Below are positions 1 through 7,368 of a stretch of DNA of 17,252 nucleotides, piece after piece. The position numbers and the translations under genes are program-made. This DNA is from an uncultured Gemella sp. (lineage in GTDB: Bacteria > Bacillota > Bacilli > Staphylococcales > Gemellaceae), in the NCBI GenBank assembly GCA_900555985.1, contig USNF01000020.1:1-17252 (forward strand), written 5' to 3'. Each line of letters opens with the position of its first letter. Position 1 is the first letter of the stretch. Below the pieces are notes generated by a model, which saw nothing but the letters and a program-made list of their open reading frames with translations, was not told where the DNA came from and did not search any database.

Positions 1-585
1 TGTTGTAAGTGTAGCTAATAGTGCTAATAATATTTCACCTGCATAGATATTACCGTATAAACGCATTGAAAAAGTCATTAAGTTTGTAAACTCTTCAATA
101 ATTTTAAATGGTGTAATACCTATACCTGATGATGTATAAGTTCCTACATAATGCTTTGGCCCTTTATACTTAAGTCCAGCATAATGGGTAAACACAATAA
201 CTAAAACAGCCATTGTAAACGTAAATGTTGGATCTGCAGTAATAGAGTTAACATATATAACTCCATCATAGCTCACCTCAATTAGCACCCCTATGGTATT
301 TGCAACAGCTATAAATGTAATTAATGTTAAAGCAGTTGCCCATAAACCTTTACCATATTTTTTCCAGTCCACATTACCTTTAATAACATTATCACTAACA
401 AAAACAGCTAGTAGCTCTGCAGCATTTTGACGCTTGCTATCTGGTCTTAACTTTACTCTGCTAGTTAAAAACATTACAAATATAAAGGTTAAAATAACTG
501 TTAATAAGGTTGTTATTACACTAGGAATATTGACTGTAATATCATAACCAAATAATTTGGTAATAAGGTAAGTATGCTCTTCCAT
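1..585 (-). CDS. atpB: F-type ATP synthase subunit a (partial, cut by left edge)
   Basis: This is the membrane subunit a of the F1Fo ATP synthase, which forms the proton half-channels against the c-ring. Reading from ATG at 585 down to base 1 gives 195 uninterrupted codons; the C-terminal part lies outside the window. The N-terminus MEEHTYLITKLFGYDITVN leads into a first membrane helix (about residues 22-40). Near the edge, EFTNLMTFSMRLYGN carries the family-defining Arg followed by the L-[FY]-G-N motif that faces the c-ring. The start is supported by an AGGTGAGG ribosome site at 592-600. It has its own good promoter (668-695), so it is probably the first gene of the atp operon, with the rest lying to the left. 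No atpI lies between it and upp, although that gene often precedes atpB in Firmicutes. Confidence 0.95.
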   Translation of the reverse strand, partial: MEEHTYLITKLFGYDITVNIPSVITTLLTVILTFIFVMFLTSRVKLRPDSKRQNAAELLAVFVSDNVIKGNVDWKKYGKGLWATALTLITFIAVANTIGVLIEVSYDGVIYVNSITADPTFTFTMAVLVIVFTHYAGLKYKGPKHYVGTYTSSGIGITPFKIIEEFTNLMTFSMRLYGNIYAGEILLALLATLTT

Positions 586-667
586 ATATTTCCCTCACCT
601 CTTTTCGCTTGGAAATTATTATTACTATATTTCAAAAAAGTATATTTACATAAATTATAAGAAATAT

Positions 668-695
668 ATTATAATTATATTACTTTTTTTTTCAA
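668..695 (-). promoter_or_regulatory. Predicted sigma-A promoter of the atp operon
   Basis: On the minus strand a TTGAAA -35 (690-695) and a TATAAT -10 (668-673) are separated by 16 bases made mostly of an A-run. It lies in the upp-atpB gap about 85 bases upstream of the atpB start. No terminator hairpin with a T-run follows upp, so readthrough from upp may add to atp transcription. Confidence 0.6.
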
Positions 696-748
696 TTTAC
701 TAGTAATTTCTTAAATTTTATGCAACTTTTTGAAAATATTTTTATTTT

Positions 749-1378
749 TTACTTAGTTCCAAATATTCTATCACCAGCATCTCCTAATCCAGGAACAATG
801 TAACCGTGATCATTTAGTTTTTCATCTAGACCAGCTATAAATATTTCAACATCAGGGTGAGCAGTATGCAATGCTTCTACTCCTTCTGGAGCTGCTATTA
901 AACACATAAATTTAATATCTGTAACTCCTCTTTGTTTTAATGAATCTATAGCGGCAATTGCTGAACCACCAGTTGCTAACATAGGATCTACTACTATAAA
1001 TAAACGTTCTTCTGGATTACTTGGTATTTTTACAAAATACTCATGTGGTTGAAGTGTTTCTGGATCACGATATAATCCAACGTGACCAACTCTTGCAGAA
1101 GGTATTAGATCCATTAATCCATCTACCATTCCTAGTCCAGCACGTAGAATTGGTACAAACACAACTTTCTTACCTGCTAATCTCTTACATGTTGTTTTTT
1201 GAATCGGTGTTTCAACAACTACCTCTTCTAAAGGTAAATCTCTAGTGATTTCATAAGCCATAAGTGAACCTACTTCATTAGTCAACTGTCTAAAATCTTT
1301 CGATCCAGTCTTTTTATCCCTTATAAATGATAATTTATGTTGAATCAATGGATGATCAAATACATGAACTTTTGCCAT
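749..1378 (-). CDS. upp: Uracil phosphoribosyltransferase
   Basis: A cytosolic pyrimidine salvage enzyme that joins uracil and PRPP to make UMP and pyrophosphate. The 209-residue length is typical. Visible motifs are the PRPP-binding loop DPMLATGGS (residues 131-139), the flexible-loop segment GLYRDPETLQP (about 101-111), and the C-terminal uracil-binding stretch GYIVPGLGDAGDRIFG (about 192-207). The ATG at 1378 has an AAGGAG ribosome site at 1390-1395. The promoter at 1415-1443 leaves only about 30 nt of untranslated leader, with no attenuator or PyrR-type structure visible. It lies just upstream of atpB on the same strand, a neighbourhood common in Bacilli. Confidence 0.97.
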   Translation of the reverse strand: MAKVHVFDHPLIQHKLSFIRDKKTGSKDFRQLTNEVGSLMAYEITRDLPLEEVVVETPIQKTTCKRLAGKKVVFVPILRAGLGMVDGLMDLIPSARVGHVGLYRDPETLQPHEYFVKIPSNPEERLFIVVDPMLATGGSAIAAIDSLKQRGVTDIKFMCLIAAPEGVEALHTAHPDVEIFIAGLDEKLNDHGYIVPGLGDAGDRIFGTK

Positions 1379-1414
1379 TATTTTATTTTCTCCTTTTATT
1401 GTATTATTATAATT

Positions 1415-1443
1415 ATTTTACTCTAATTATTTGAATTTCACAA
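1415..1443 (-). promoter_or_regulatory. Predicted promoter of upp
   Basis: A TTGTGA -35 (1438-1443), a 17-base spacer and a TAAAAT -10 (1415-1420) on the minus strand, about 36 bases before the upp ATG. It points away from a second predicted promoter at 1507-1535, so this is a divergent intergenic region. Confidence 0.6.
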
Positions 1444-1506
1444 GTGTAAATTAAAACGCTGTAATTTTTTCAAAAAAATATTATTATATTATCTTATACA
1501 AAATAC

Positions 1507-1535
1507 TAGACTTGCAATAAATAAAATATTACAAT
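1507..1535 (+). promoter_or_regulatory. Predicted promoter of the small membrane-protein pair
   Basis: TAGACT (1507-1512), a 17-base spacer and TACAAT (1530-1535), giving 4/6 and 5/6 matches to the sigma-A consensus. It lies about 30 bases before the start codon at 1567. In such AT-rich DNA, chance matches are common, so confidence is moderate. Confidence 0.4.
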
Positions 1536-1566
1536 TATATGTAAAATATTATTTTGGAGTTAATCT

Positions 1567-1884
1567 ATGGACAAAAGAACATTATTTTATAATTTTGCAT
1601 TATCTATTGGACTTTACTATGTTATACCATTATTATTTATTAAATATTATAATGGAGCCAGTGATAAAGCAGGTTTTACTTTAATATTAATATATACTTT
1701 TTCTTCTTTTGCAATTACCTTATTAATATCATATTTTTGCGAAAGAAAAATTTATACACCTATATTAAGTAGTATCATTTCATTACCACTACTTTTAATA
1801 TTTAATACCAGTGCTATAGTAGTAATTATTATAATTATTGTATTTTCATTTATTTCATATTTGATATCTGGTCTTTTTAAATAG
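1567..1884 (+). CDS. Small integral membrane protein, unrecognised
   Basis: A 105-residue, extremely hydrophobic protein with no family I recognise. Roughly four membrane segments can be seen at residues 7-27, 36-57, 62-79 and 81-103. The last contains an unbroken run of Val and Ile. Only a few charged residues occur, mainly the N-terminal DKR and a CERK loop near residue 60, and no catalytic motif is visible. The ATG is preceded by TTGGAG (1554-1559) at a 7-base spacing, so translation is credible despite the low sequence complexity. The next gene starts 17 bases downstream, so the two are almost certainly co-transcribed. It could be a small transporter accessory, an immunity-like protein or a lineage-specific membrane protein; the sequence does not decide. 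Confidence 0.75.
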   Translation: MDKRTLFYNFALSIGLYYVIPLLFIKYYNGASDKAGFTLILIYTFSSFAITLLISYFCERKIYTPILSSIISLPLLLIFNTSAIVVIIIIIVFSFISYLISGLFK

Positions 1885-1901
1885 ATATTGGGAGGATTTA
1901 T

Positions 1902-2429
1902 ATGGCTATACTAAAAAGAAATAACTTTGTAGCTACACTTATATATGTTTTATTTTACTTCTCACCAATACTTGCTAATCCATTTGCTTATTTAAATATA
2001 ATGGAGGCGGCAGTATTAGCATTATTAATTTATGGGTGTGCATATTTACACTATATTTATTTTTATACTAATAAAAGTAAATTATCAATTCAAACAAAAA
2101 ATACAATTATAACTATTATTGTTTTGCTTATCGCAGCATTGATTTATTTTAACTTTATTAGCTTTCCTATAATTTTCAATATTATAATTAATAGGTATCT
2201 AGCAATTATTTTACTGGTATTGTTACTTGGTTTATTAATATTCTTTTCTAGGAAAATTGAAAATTCATTAGTATTTCTACTATTATTTGCACCACAAATT
2301 ATTCAAGGAATATTAATGAGAACCTCATATAGTGCTGTTGTATTCTATGTTAACAACCCTAATTTTAATATATATATAATATTTGCCGTTCTATTCGGAT
2401 ACTATATATATAATAGTAAGAAAAAATAA
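1902..2429 (+). CDS. Multi-pass membrane protein, unrecognised
   Basis: A 175-residue hydrophobic protein with about six predicted membrane segments (roughly residues 9-25, 33-54, 66-86, 97-116, 120-137 and 153-171). It has a Lys-rich C-terminal tail (NSKKK) expected to stay in the cytoplasm. A strong GGGAGG ribosome site at 1890-1895 fixes the ATG. It is the second gene of a two-gene operon closed by a strong terminator at 2440-2486. I see no conserved enzyme or transporter signature, and no similarity by eye to the preceding small protein beyond hydrophobicity. Function unknown; the pairing suggests the two proteins act together. Confidence 0.75.
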   Translation: MAILKRNNFVATLIYVLFYFSPILANPFAYLNIMEAAVLALLIYGCAYLHYIYFYTNKSKLSIQTKNTIITIIVLLIAALIYFNFISFPIIFNIIINRYLAIILLVLLLGLLIFFSRKIENSLVFLLLFAPQIIQGILMRTSYSAVVFYVNNPNFNIYIIFAVLFGYYIYNSKKK

Positions 2430-2439
2430 AATACATGAG

Positions 2440-2486
2440 AAAGATTTAGTATTAAGAAGAAAACTCTTACTAAATCTTTTTTATTT
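2440..2486 (+). terminator. Intrinsic terminator after the membrane-protein pair
   Basis: A perfect 12-bp stem, AAAGATTTAGTA (2440-2451) with TACTAAATCTTT (2468-2479), is followed by a T-rich tract to about 2486. An alternative inner pairing TAAGA/TCTTA could lengthen the hairpin. It separates this operon from the DUF819 gene. Confidence 0.85.
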
Positions 2487-2496
2487 TAGTTATTTT

Positions 2497-2505
2497 TGAT
2501 ATAAT
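2497..2505 (+). promoter_or_regulatory. Predicted extended -10 promoter of the DUF819 gene
   Basis: TGATATAAT (2497-2505) is an extended -10 element with TG at the expected position and a perfect TATAAT. The -35 position falls in the T-tract of the preceding terminator and is not consensus. The implied start site gives a leader of roughly 28 nt before the ATG at 2540. Confidence 0.5.
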
Positions 2506-2539
2506 TATAAATACAAATAATATATTGGAGAATAAATTT

Positions 2540-3691
2540 ATGATAGATAAAGACAATATTTGGGCTCTTTGGGCTATTATTATTTTTATAGCTACACTTA
2601 GTATTTATTTAGAAGGCAAATATAAATGGGCAGCTAAAGTGAGCGGTGCTATTATTGGGCTTGTAATAGCAGCTACACTTAGTAATCTTAAAATCATTCC
2701 TCTGGAATCCCCTGTTTATGATAGTATTTGGGGCTATGTTGTACCTGTAGCTGTTGCTATGCTTCTATTTCAATGTGACCTTAGAAAAATTTGGCAAGAT
2801 AGTGGTAGGATGACTATTATTTTTCTAATAAGTTCTGTTGGAACAATTATAGGTGCTGCTGTTGGGTACTTAGTATTACACAACTTTATTCCAGTTTTAA
2901 ATAAAATAGCTGGAATGATGACTGGTTCATATATCGGAGGCGGTGTTAATTTCGTTGCTGTTTCTTCTGCTTTCGAAGTTCCTGCAGATTTGATCTCTGC
3001 TGCTACAGTTAGCGATAACTTGCTTATGGTATTATATTTCTTCGTGTTAATATTAATACCTAATATTACTTTCTTTAAAAAATATTTTAAAACATCGTAT
3101 TCTAATAATGTTGAAATTAAAGAACAAAGTAACTCTTCAAAAACAACAGTAGGTGTTACTGATATTGCATTTACATTTGCTACAGCTGTAGTTATTGTAG
3201 CAATTAGTTTTACCCTTTCTAAATATATAGGCAATTTAGGAGACTCATCTTTAATTACATTTATTTCAAATAAATATTTACTAGTAACTACATTAACTGT
3301 TGGATTTGCATCGATATTTCCAAAATATTTTAATTCATTTAATGGAGCAAACGAAATAGGTACATTCTTAATATACATTTTCTTTGTTGTTATAGGAATC
3401 CCTGCTTCAATCGAAGCAATTATTGAGAAGTCACCTCTTTTACTTCTATTTTGTGGAATTATGGTATTAATTAATATGCTTGTAACATTTATTGCGGCAA
3501 AAATATTTGGTTTCACCTTAGAAGAAGCTATTCTTGCATCAAATGCAAATATTGGTGGTCCAACCACAGCAGCTGCTATGGCCATTTCTAAAGGATGGCA
3601 AAAACTAGTAGCTCCAAGTATGTTAGTTGGAACTCTAGGTTATATTATAGGTACATATATAGGAATACTTATCGGACAGTATCTAGGATAA
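2540..3691 (+). CDS. DUF819 family integral membrane protein
   Basis: A 383-residue polytopic membrane protein resembling the DUF819 family (Bacillus YjcL type). About ten membrane helices are visible. Two glycine-rich segments look like the functional core: GSYIGGGVNFVAVSSAF (residues 129-145) and SNANIGGPTTAAAMA (334-348). Each falls within the membrane-rich half of its side, which suggests a two-lobed transporter fold. A hydrophilic Asn/Ser-rich loop (about 186-204) separates the lobes. The frame opens 15 bases earlier at a TTG, but that TTG is part of the ribosome site TTGGAG (2525-2530), which sits 9 bases before this ATG, so 2540 is the better start. Substrate is unknown. Single-gene unit with its own promoter and terminator. 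Confidence 0.85.
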   Translation: MIDKDNIWALWAIIIFIATLSIYLEGKYKWAAKVSGAIIGLVIAATLSNLKIIPLESPVYDSIWGYVVPVAVAMLLFQCDLRKIWQDSGRMTIIFLISSVGTIIGAAVGYLVLHNFIPVLNKIAGMMTGSYIGGGVNFVAVSSAFEVPADLISAATVSDNLLMVLYFFVLILIPNITFFKKYFKTSYSNNVEIKEQSNSSKTTVGVTDIAFTFATAVVIVAISFTLSKYIGNLGDSSLITFISNKYLLVTTLTVGFASIFPKYFNSFNGANEIGTFLIYIFFVVIGIPASIEAIIEKSPLLLLFCGIMVLINMLVTFIAAKIFGFTLEEAILASNANIGGPTTAAAMAISKGWQKLVAPSMLVGTLGYIIGTYIGILIGQYLG

Positions 3692-3725
3692 AAAAAGACC
3701 TAAAACATAATGTTTTAGGTCTTTT
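3690..3725. terminator. Bidirectional terminator between convergent genes
   Basis: AAAAGACCTAAAACA (3693-3707) pairs perfectly with TGTTTTAGGTCTTTT (3711-3725) around a tiny loop. A T-rich tract follows on the plus strand and an A-run on the other side gives a T-run on the minus strand. It can end both the DUF819 gene and the convergent PepSY gene, whose stop codon is at 3729. Confidence 0.88.
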
Positions 3726-3728
3726 CTT

Positions 3729-4328
3729 TTAATTATCAATTTCTACCTTTAATACTTTTCCTGTTCGAGCATCAACATGAACTTCATATTCAAGTCCGTT
3801 TGCTCTAGCCTCTACATCATAAATATATAATGGTTCTCCATTATTTTGGTATACATAATCACTTTCATACTCAGGACTTACTTTAGAAAACTGTATATTG
3901 GACTCTGGTGTCGAAATTGCCTCTGCTACAATTCTACGTACTTCTTGAGCAGAAATTGTATTATTTGAAAATTCCTGTTGATTTGATTTTGTAGATTGAT
4001 TATTTTGATTACTTTTTGAAGTATCATTATTAGCAATGTTTTGTTTAGTATTTTCTGTAGTTCCGGTATTATTTTCTTTTGATGGCTTTACATTCATTTT
4101 CACATTAGAATATGCATCTTGTATCTTTTTTCTTTGATTCTGCTCATATTTATCATAAGCATATGCACCTACTCCACCTGTTATTACTACTGCTATCGTT
4201 CCAATAAGCAACGGTTTCAAAAAAGTTCTTTTTTTCTTATCTTCTTGAACTATATTTTCCTCATAGTTTATTTCCTCAACATTTCCATCTAAAGTTTCTA
4301 TTTCATTTTCATATTTATTATTTTCCAT
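3729..4328 (-). CDS. Membrane-anchored PepSY domain protein
   Basis: A 199-residue single-pass protein. It has an acidic cytoplasmic N-terminus (residues 1-30), a basic stretch KKKR and one membrane helix (about 38-57). A low-complexity Asn/Ser/Thr/Gln/Lys linker (about 82-124) follows, then one C-terminal PepSY domain (about 125-197) with the typical ending YEVHVDARTGKVLKVE. There is no signal cleavage site or lipobox, so the PepSY domain is displayed outside while still tethered. PepSY domains are associated with inhibition or modulation of extracellular proteases or sensors. It lies 116 bases downstream of the sensor kinase on the same strand, so a link to that system is likely. The ribosome site is AGAGGTG at about 4333-4339. 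The gap holds only a short ATAGTA/TACTAT hairpin and no strong promoter, so it may be transcribed from the regulator promoter. Confidence 0.85.
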   Translation of the reverse strand: MENNKYENEIETLDGNVEEINYEENIVQEDKKKRTFLKPLLIGTIAVVITGGVGAYAYDKYEQNQRKKIQDAYSNVKMNVKPSKENNTGTTENTKQNIANNDTSKSNQNNQSTKSNQQEFSNNTISAQEVRRIVAEAISTPESNIQFSKVSPEYESDYVYQNNGEPLYIYDVEARANGLEYEVHVDARTGKVLKVEIDN

Positions 4329-4444
4329 CTAGACACCTCTTTATTTTTTATTATCTTCTTATACTTTAATTATAAAAAAGTATTATGAATATAAAATGAA
4401 TGAACAAATATCTTTTATAAATATATAGTAAAAATACTATTATA

Positions 4445-5776
4445 TTATAAATTTATAACAAATTTAGTTCCTTTAGGTTTATTATCAAGTACAGCTATTT
4501 TACCATCATGTAATTGAACAATTTTTTTAGTAATAGAAAGTCCTAACCCTGATGAACTATCCTCTGAAGTTGTTCTTGACTTATCAACCTTATAAAATCT
4601 ATTCCATATATTTCTCTTTTCTGAGTCACTAATACCTACACCATCATCACTAATTTCTAAAATAATTCTATTTCTTTTTGCAAGTGTAACACTAACCTCT
4701 GATTCTGCATACTTTAATGCATTAGATAATAAATTATCCATTACTCTTACAAGTAAAGATTCATTTGCCGACAGTGAAATTCCATCTTCTATGTTGACAT
4801 GCAATTGAATATTTTTGATTTTAAAAAGTTTTTTATAATCTTCAAGATAAATCTTTAATAAATCAGATAACATCACTTCTTCTTTTTGAATTTCTACTTT
4901 ACTATCTAATCTAGTCATCTCTAAAATTTCATTTATCATTGTCGTCATTCTCTTACTTTGTCTTTCAATAACTTCAAAAGATTCTTTTGCTTCTTCTACT
5001 GTGTCAGTGTATTTTGTTCCATATTCACTTTCTGCCATAATGATTGTAATGGGAGTTCTTAATTCATGTGAGACATCGGAACTAAATCTTTTTTCTCTCT
5101 CAGATGACCTTTCTAATGAACTTAACATTTCATTGAAAATTACCCCAAGTCTGTGAACTTCATCAGATCCCTGTCCTAATTCTATCCTTTTACTTAAATC
5201 ATTACTACGACTTATATCCTCTGCGGTTTCAGTCATTTGCCTTACTGGTTTTAAAGAACTTCTTATTATTCTATATCCACCATACATTATTACAGCTATA
5301 ACTAATGGAATAGTTATTATAATAGCAAAAGTCAAATACCAACTACTACTGCCTTCAGAAGTTTGTACAATTCCTCTAATATATTTTCCATTTCCTAACT
5401 TAGCAGAATTAGTTTCTAAATCATAATACATATATTTATTTTGATTTTCATCTGTATATTCTGTGATTATCCCCAAACTAAATTCATTCACCTTGAAGTT
5501 CTTAGGAACTGATCCAGCAATCAGATTTCCATCCTTATCATAGATTGAAAAAGTAACTCCTTCTAAATAAGGTGTGAAATTATCTAATCCACTCGATATT
5601 TCTGTTACTTCTTCTATTAACTTTTTTTTGCCACTACTTTCCACTACACTATCACGAACGAAAAGTGCACCAACTACTAGAGATCCTACTAATAAGACAA
5701 TAAATGTTGTATACCACAAAGTTATTTTAAATGTTAGAGACACATTTTTAAATGGAAAAATATTTTTATTTAACAA
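4445..5776 (-). CDS. Sensor histidine kinase of a two-component system
   Basis: A 443-residue membrane kinase of the EnvZ/OmpR-partner class. Order of parts: membrane helix 1 (about 17-40), an extracytoplasmic domain of about 105 residues (45-145), membrane helix 2 (about 147-170), and HAMP linker (about 171-224). The dimerisation domain has the phospho-acceptor H237 in FSSDVSHELRTPI, and an HATPase domain follows with N352 in NLLSNALKYAE, DDGVGI (377-382) and SSGLGLSI (408-415). The start is a TTG at 5776 that overlaps the response regulator's end by 11 bases. AGAGGGGG at 5787-5794 sits 10 bases upstream and no ATG lies nearby in frame, so translational coupling to the regulator gene is likely. 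The stimulus is unknown; the neighbouring PepSY protein could be a modulator. Confidence 0.93.
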   Translation of the reverse strand: MLNKNIFPFKNVSLTFKITLWYTTFIVLLVGSLVVGALFVRDSVVESSGKKKLIEEVTEISSGLDNFTPYLEGVTFSIYDKDGNLIAGSVPKNFKVNEFSLGIITEYTDENQNKYMYYDLETNSAKLGNGKYIRGIVQTSEGSSSWYLTFAIIITIPLVIAVIMYGGYRIIRSSLKPVRQMTETAEDISRSNDLSKRIELGQGSDEVHRLGVIFNEMLSSLERSSEREKRFSSDVSHELRTPITIIMAESEYGTKYTDTVEEAKESFEVIERQSKRMTTMINEILEMTRLDSKVEIQKEEVMLSDLLKIYLEDYKKLFKIKNIQLHVNIEDGISLSANESLLVRVMDNLLSNALKYAESEVSVTLAKRNRIILEISDDGVGISDSEKRNIWNRFYKVDKSRTTSEDSSSGLGLSITKKIVQLHDGKIAVLDNKPKGTKFVINL

Positions 5777-6431
5777 AATACCCTAACCCCCTCTTTGTGT
5801 AAATAATCGTACTATCTTCGCCATTAGATAGTTTTTTTCTAATATTTTTTATAATTACATCTACAATATTAGAAGCACCTTCATAATCATAATCCCAAAC
5901 ATGATTAAGTATTTGATCTCTACTTAATATACTCTCTTTATTTTTCATAAGGTATTCTAGTACTTCATATTCTTTTCCAGTTAAATTAATAAGTTCTTTA
6001 CCTTTGGTAACTTGTTTTTTTGAAATATCTAAAACTACATCTTCTATCTGAATTATATTAGTTGCCAACCCATAATTTCTTCTCATTAGAACTCTAATTC
6101 TTGCCAGTAATTCATCAAATTCAAATGGTTTAACTATATAATCATCTGCCCCGCTATCTAATCCTACTATTTTATCCTCCAATGTATCTTTTGCAGTTAA
6201 CATAATAACAGGTGTATTATTTTTATTATTGCGTAACTTTTCTATAAATTCATAGCCATCAACATTTGGCATCATAATGTCTGTAATAATCAAATCATAT
6301 TCATTAAAGCTTATAAAATCTAAACCTTCTTGTCCATCGAAACAACTATCCACACTATAATTATTTTTCTTTAGGTGTCTAGTAATTACTCTATTTAAAT
6401 CACGTTCATCTTCAACAACAAGTATTCTCAT
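5766..6431 (-). CDS. OmpR/PhoB-family response regulator
   Basis: A 221-residue cytosolic transcription regulator, partner of the kinase encoded just downstream. The receiver domain shows E7 and D8, phospho-acceptor D51 in ITDIMMP, T79 and K101 in the KPF motif. A winged-helix DNA-binding domain follows (about residues 125-221), ending in YTKRGLGYFVK. The open frame extends to a GTG at 6440. That GTG is part of the Shine-Dalgarno GAGGTGAT, which lies at normal distance from the ATG at 6431, so 6431 is chosen. First gene of regulator-kinase-(PepSY). A good promoter (6461-6489) precedes it with a leader of only about 20-25 nt. The target genes cannot be read from the sequence. Confidence 0.94.
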   Translation of the reverse strand: MRILVVEDERDLNRVITRHLKKNNYSVDSCFDGQEGLDFISFNEYDLIITDIMMPNVDGYEFIEKLRNNKNNTPVIMLTAKDTLEDKIVGLDSGADDYIVKPFEFDELLARIRVLMRRNYGLATNIIQIEDVVLDISKKQVTKGKELINLTGKEYEVLEYLMKNKESILSRDQILNHVWDYDYEGASNIVDVIIKNIRKKLSNGEDSTIIYTKRGLGYFVK

Positions 6432-6460
6432 AGTTATCACCTCACATTAATATCTATTTT

Positions 6461-6489
6461 ATTTTACTTAATTCCCCAATAAATGTAAA
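6461..6489 (-). promoter_or_regulatory. Predicted promoter of the two-component operon
   Basis: TTTACA -35 (6484-6489), a 17-base spacer and TAAAAT -10 (6461-6466) on the minus strand, about 30 bases before the regulator start codon. No obvious pair of direct repeats for regulator binding was identified. Confidence 0.55.
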
Positions 6490-6552
6490 CTAATACTGGT
6501 TTAGGATATATTTACACCTATAATTTTACTCTTAAATTATGAAGCTAAAATG

Positions 6553-6587
6553 AAAAAACTGATTTCAAAATTACGAAATCAGTTTTT
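6553..6587 (-). terminator. Intrinsic terminator of the Trp-type ABC importer operon
   Basis: On the minus strand AAAAACTGATTTC and GAAATCAGTTTTT form a perfect 13-bp stem with an 8-base loop, ending in a T-run. It starts six bases past the stop codon of the ATPase gene at 6593. Confidence 0.9.
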
Positions 6588-6592
6588 AATCA

Positions 6593-7366
6593 CTATTCAT
6601 TCTCTTCCAAGTTATATAGTAACTCATATAATGCCTTTGCATCTAATTTTTCTTTATCTTCTTTCCCTATATCTCTAACTAACTCTCCTCTATGAAGTAC
6701 AATTATTCTATTCCCATATTTTACAGCATCTTGAATATTATGGGTAATCATAAGAGCAGTTAAGTTTTTTTCTTCAATCTTTTGTCGAGTTAGCTCCATT
6801 ATTTTTTTCTGAGTTTTAGGATCTAATGCAGCTGTATGTTCATCAAGAAGAAGAAGTTTTGGTGTTGTCATAGTAGCCATTAGTAACGCTATAGCTTGAC
6901 GCTGTCCTCCAGATAACAGTCCCATTTCACTATCTAATCTATCTTCTAATCCTAAGTCTAACGTTGATAATAATTCTTTAAATAATTTTCTATCTTCTTT
7001 AGTAGTACCTAATTTAAAACCTCTAGTTTTTCCACGTCTAAGAGCCAATGACATATTTTGTGCTACCGTCATACGAGGAGCTGTTCCATCTAAAGGATTT
7101 TGAAATACTCTACTGATAAATGCAGCCCTTTTATGCTCAACAATATTACTTACATCCTTACCTTCAATAAGAATTTCACCAGAGTCAACAGAAAATGAAC
7201 CCGCTATAGCATTTAAAAATGTTGATTTTCCTGCTCCATTTCCTCCTAAAATAGTAATAAAGTCACCATTTTTTATTTCTAAACTTATATTTTTTAGAGC
7301 ATGTTGCTCTCTTATTGTACCAGGAAAGAACGTTTTATCTATTTTATTAATTTTTATAAATGACAT
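6593..7366 (-). CDS. trpZ: ABC importer ATP-binding protein, TrpZ-like
   Basis: A 257-residue ATPase powering the importer encoded with it. Visible motifs: Walker A GGNGAGKST (residues 41-49), Q-loop Q89, signature LSGGQ (151-155), Walker B LLLLDE (171-176) and the switch histidine H209 in ITHN. The LSGGQRQAIALLMA stretch and the overall pattern resemble the branched-chain amino-acid-like ATPases that pair with ABC_sub_bind-type binding proteins, the group annotated as tryptophan importers in streptococci. The ATG begins 2 bases after the permease stop, with its AAGGATG ribosome site inside the permease's last codons, so the two are translationally coupled. Last gene of a three-gene operon, followed by a strong terminator. 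Tryptophan specificity is inferred from the binding-protein family and the Trp-containing leader, not from this subunit. Confidence 0.9.
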   Translation of the reverse strand: MSFIKINKIDKTFFPGTIREQHALKNISLEIKNGDFITILGGNGAGKSTFLNAIAGSFSVDSGEILIEGKDVSNIVEHKRAAFISRVFQNPLDGTAPRMTVAQNMSLALRRGKTRGFKLGTTKEDRKLFKELLSTLDLGLEDRLDSEMGLLSGGQRQAIALLMATMTTPKLLLLDEHTAALDPKTQKKIMELTRQKIEEKNLTALMITHNIQDAVKYGNRIIVLHRGELVRDIGKEDKEKLDAKALYELLYNLEENE

Positions 7367-7368
7367 CT

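Noticed and set aside
2525..2539. TTG start for the DUF819 protein
   Set aside because: The TTG is the first three bases of the TTGGAG ribosome site that serves the ATG at 2540.
2770..3585. Long antisense open frame opposite the DUF819 gene
   Set aside because: It lies entirely inside a recognisable membrane-protein gene, and its translation is low-complexity with no family pattern; a compositional shadow.
6432..6440. GTG start for the response regulator
   Set aside because: It lies within the Shine-Dalgarno GAGGTGAT of the ATG at 6431, and receiver domains normally start right at this MRILVVEDE.
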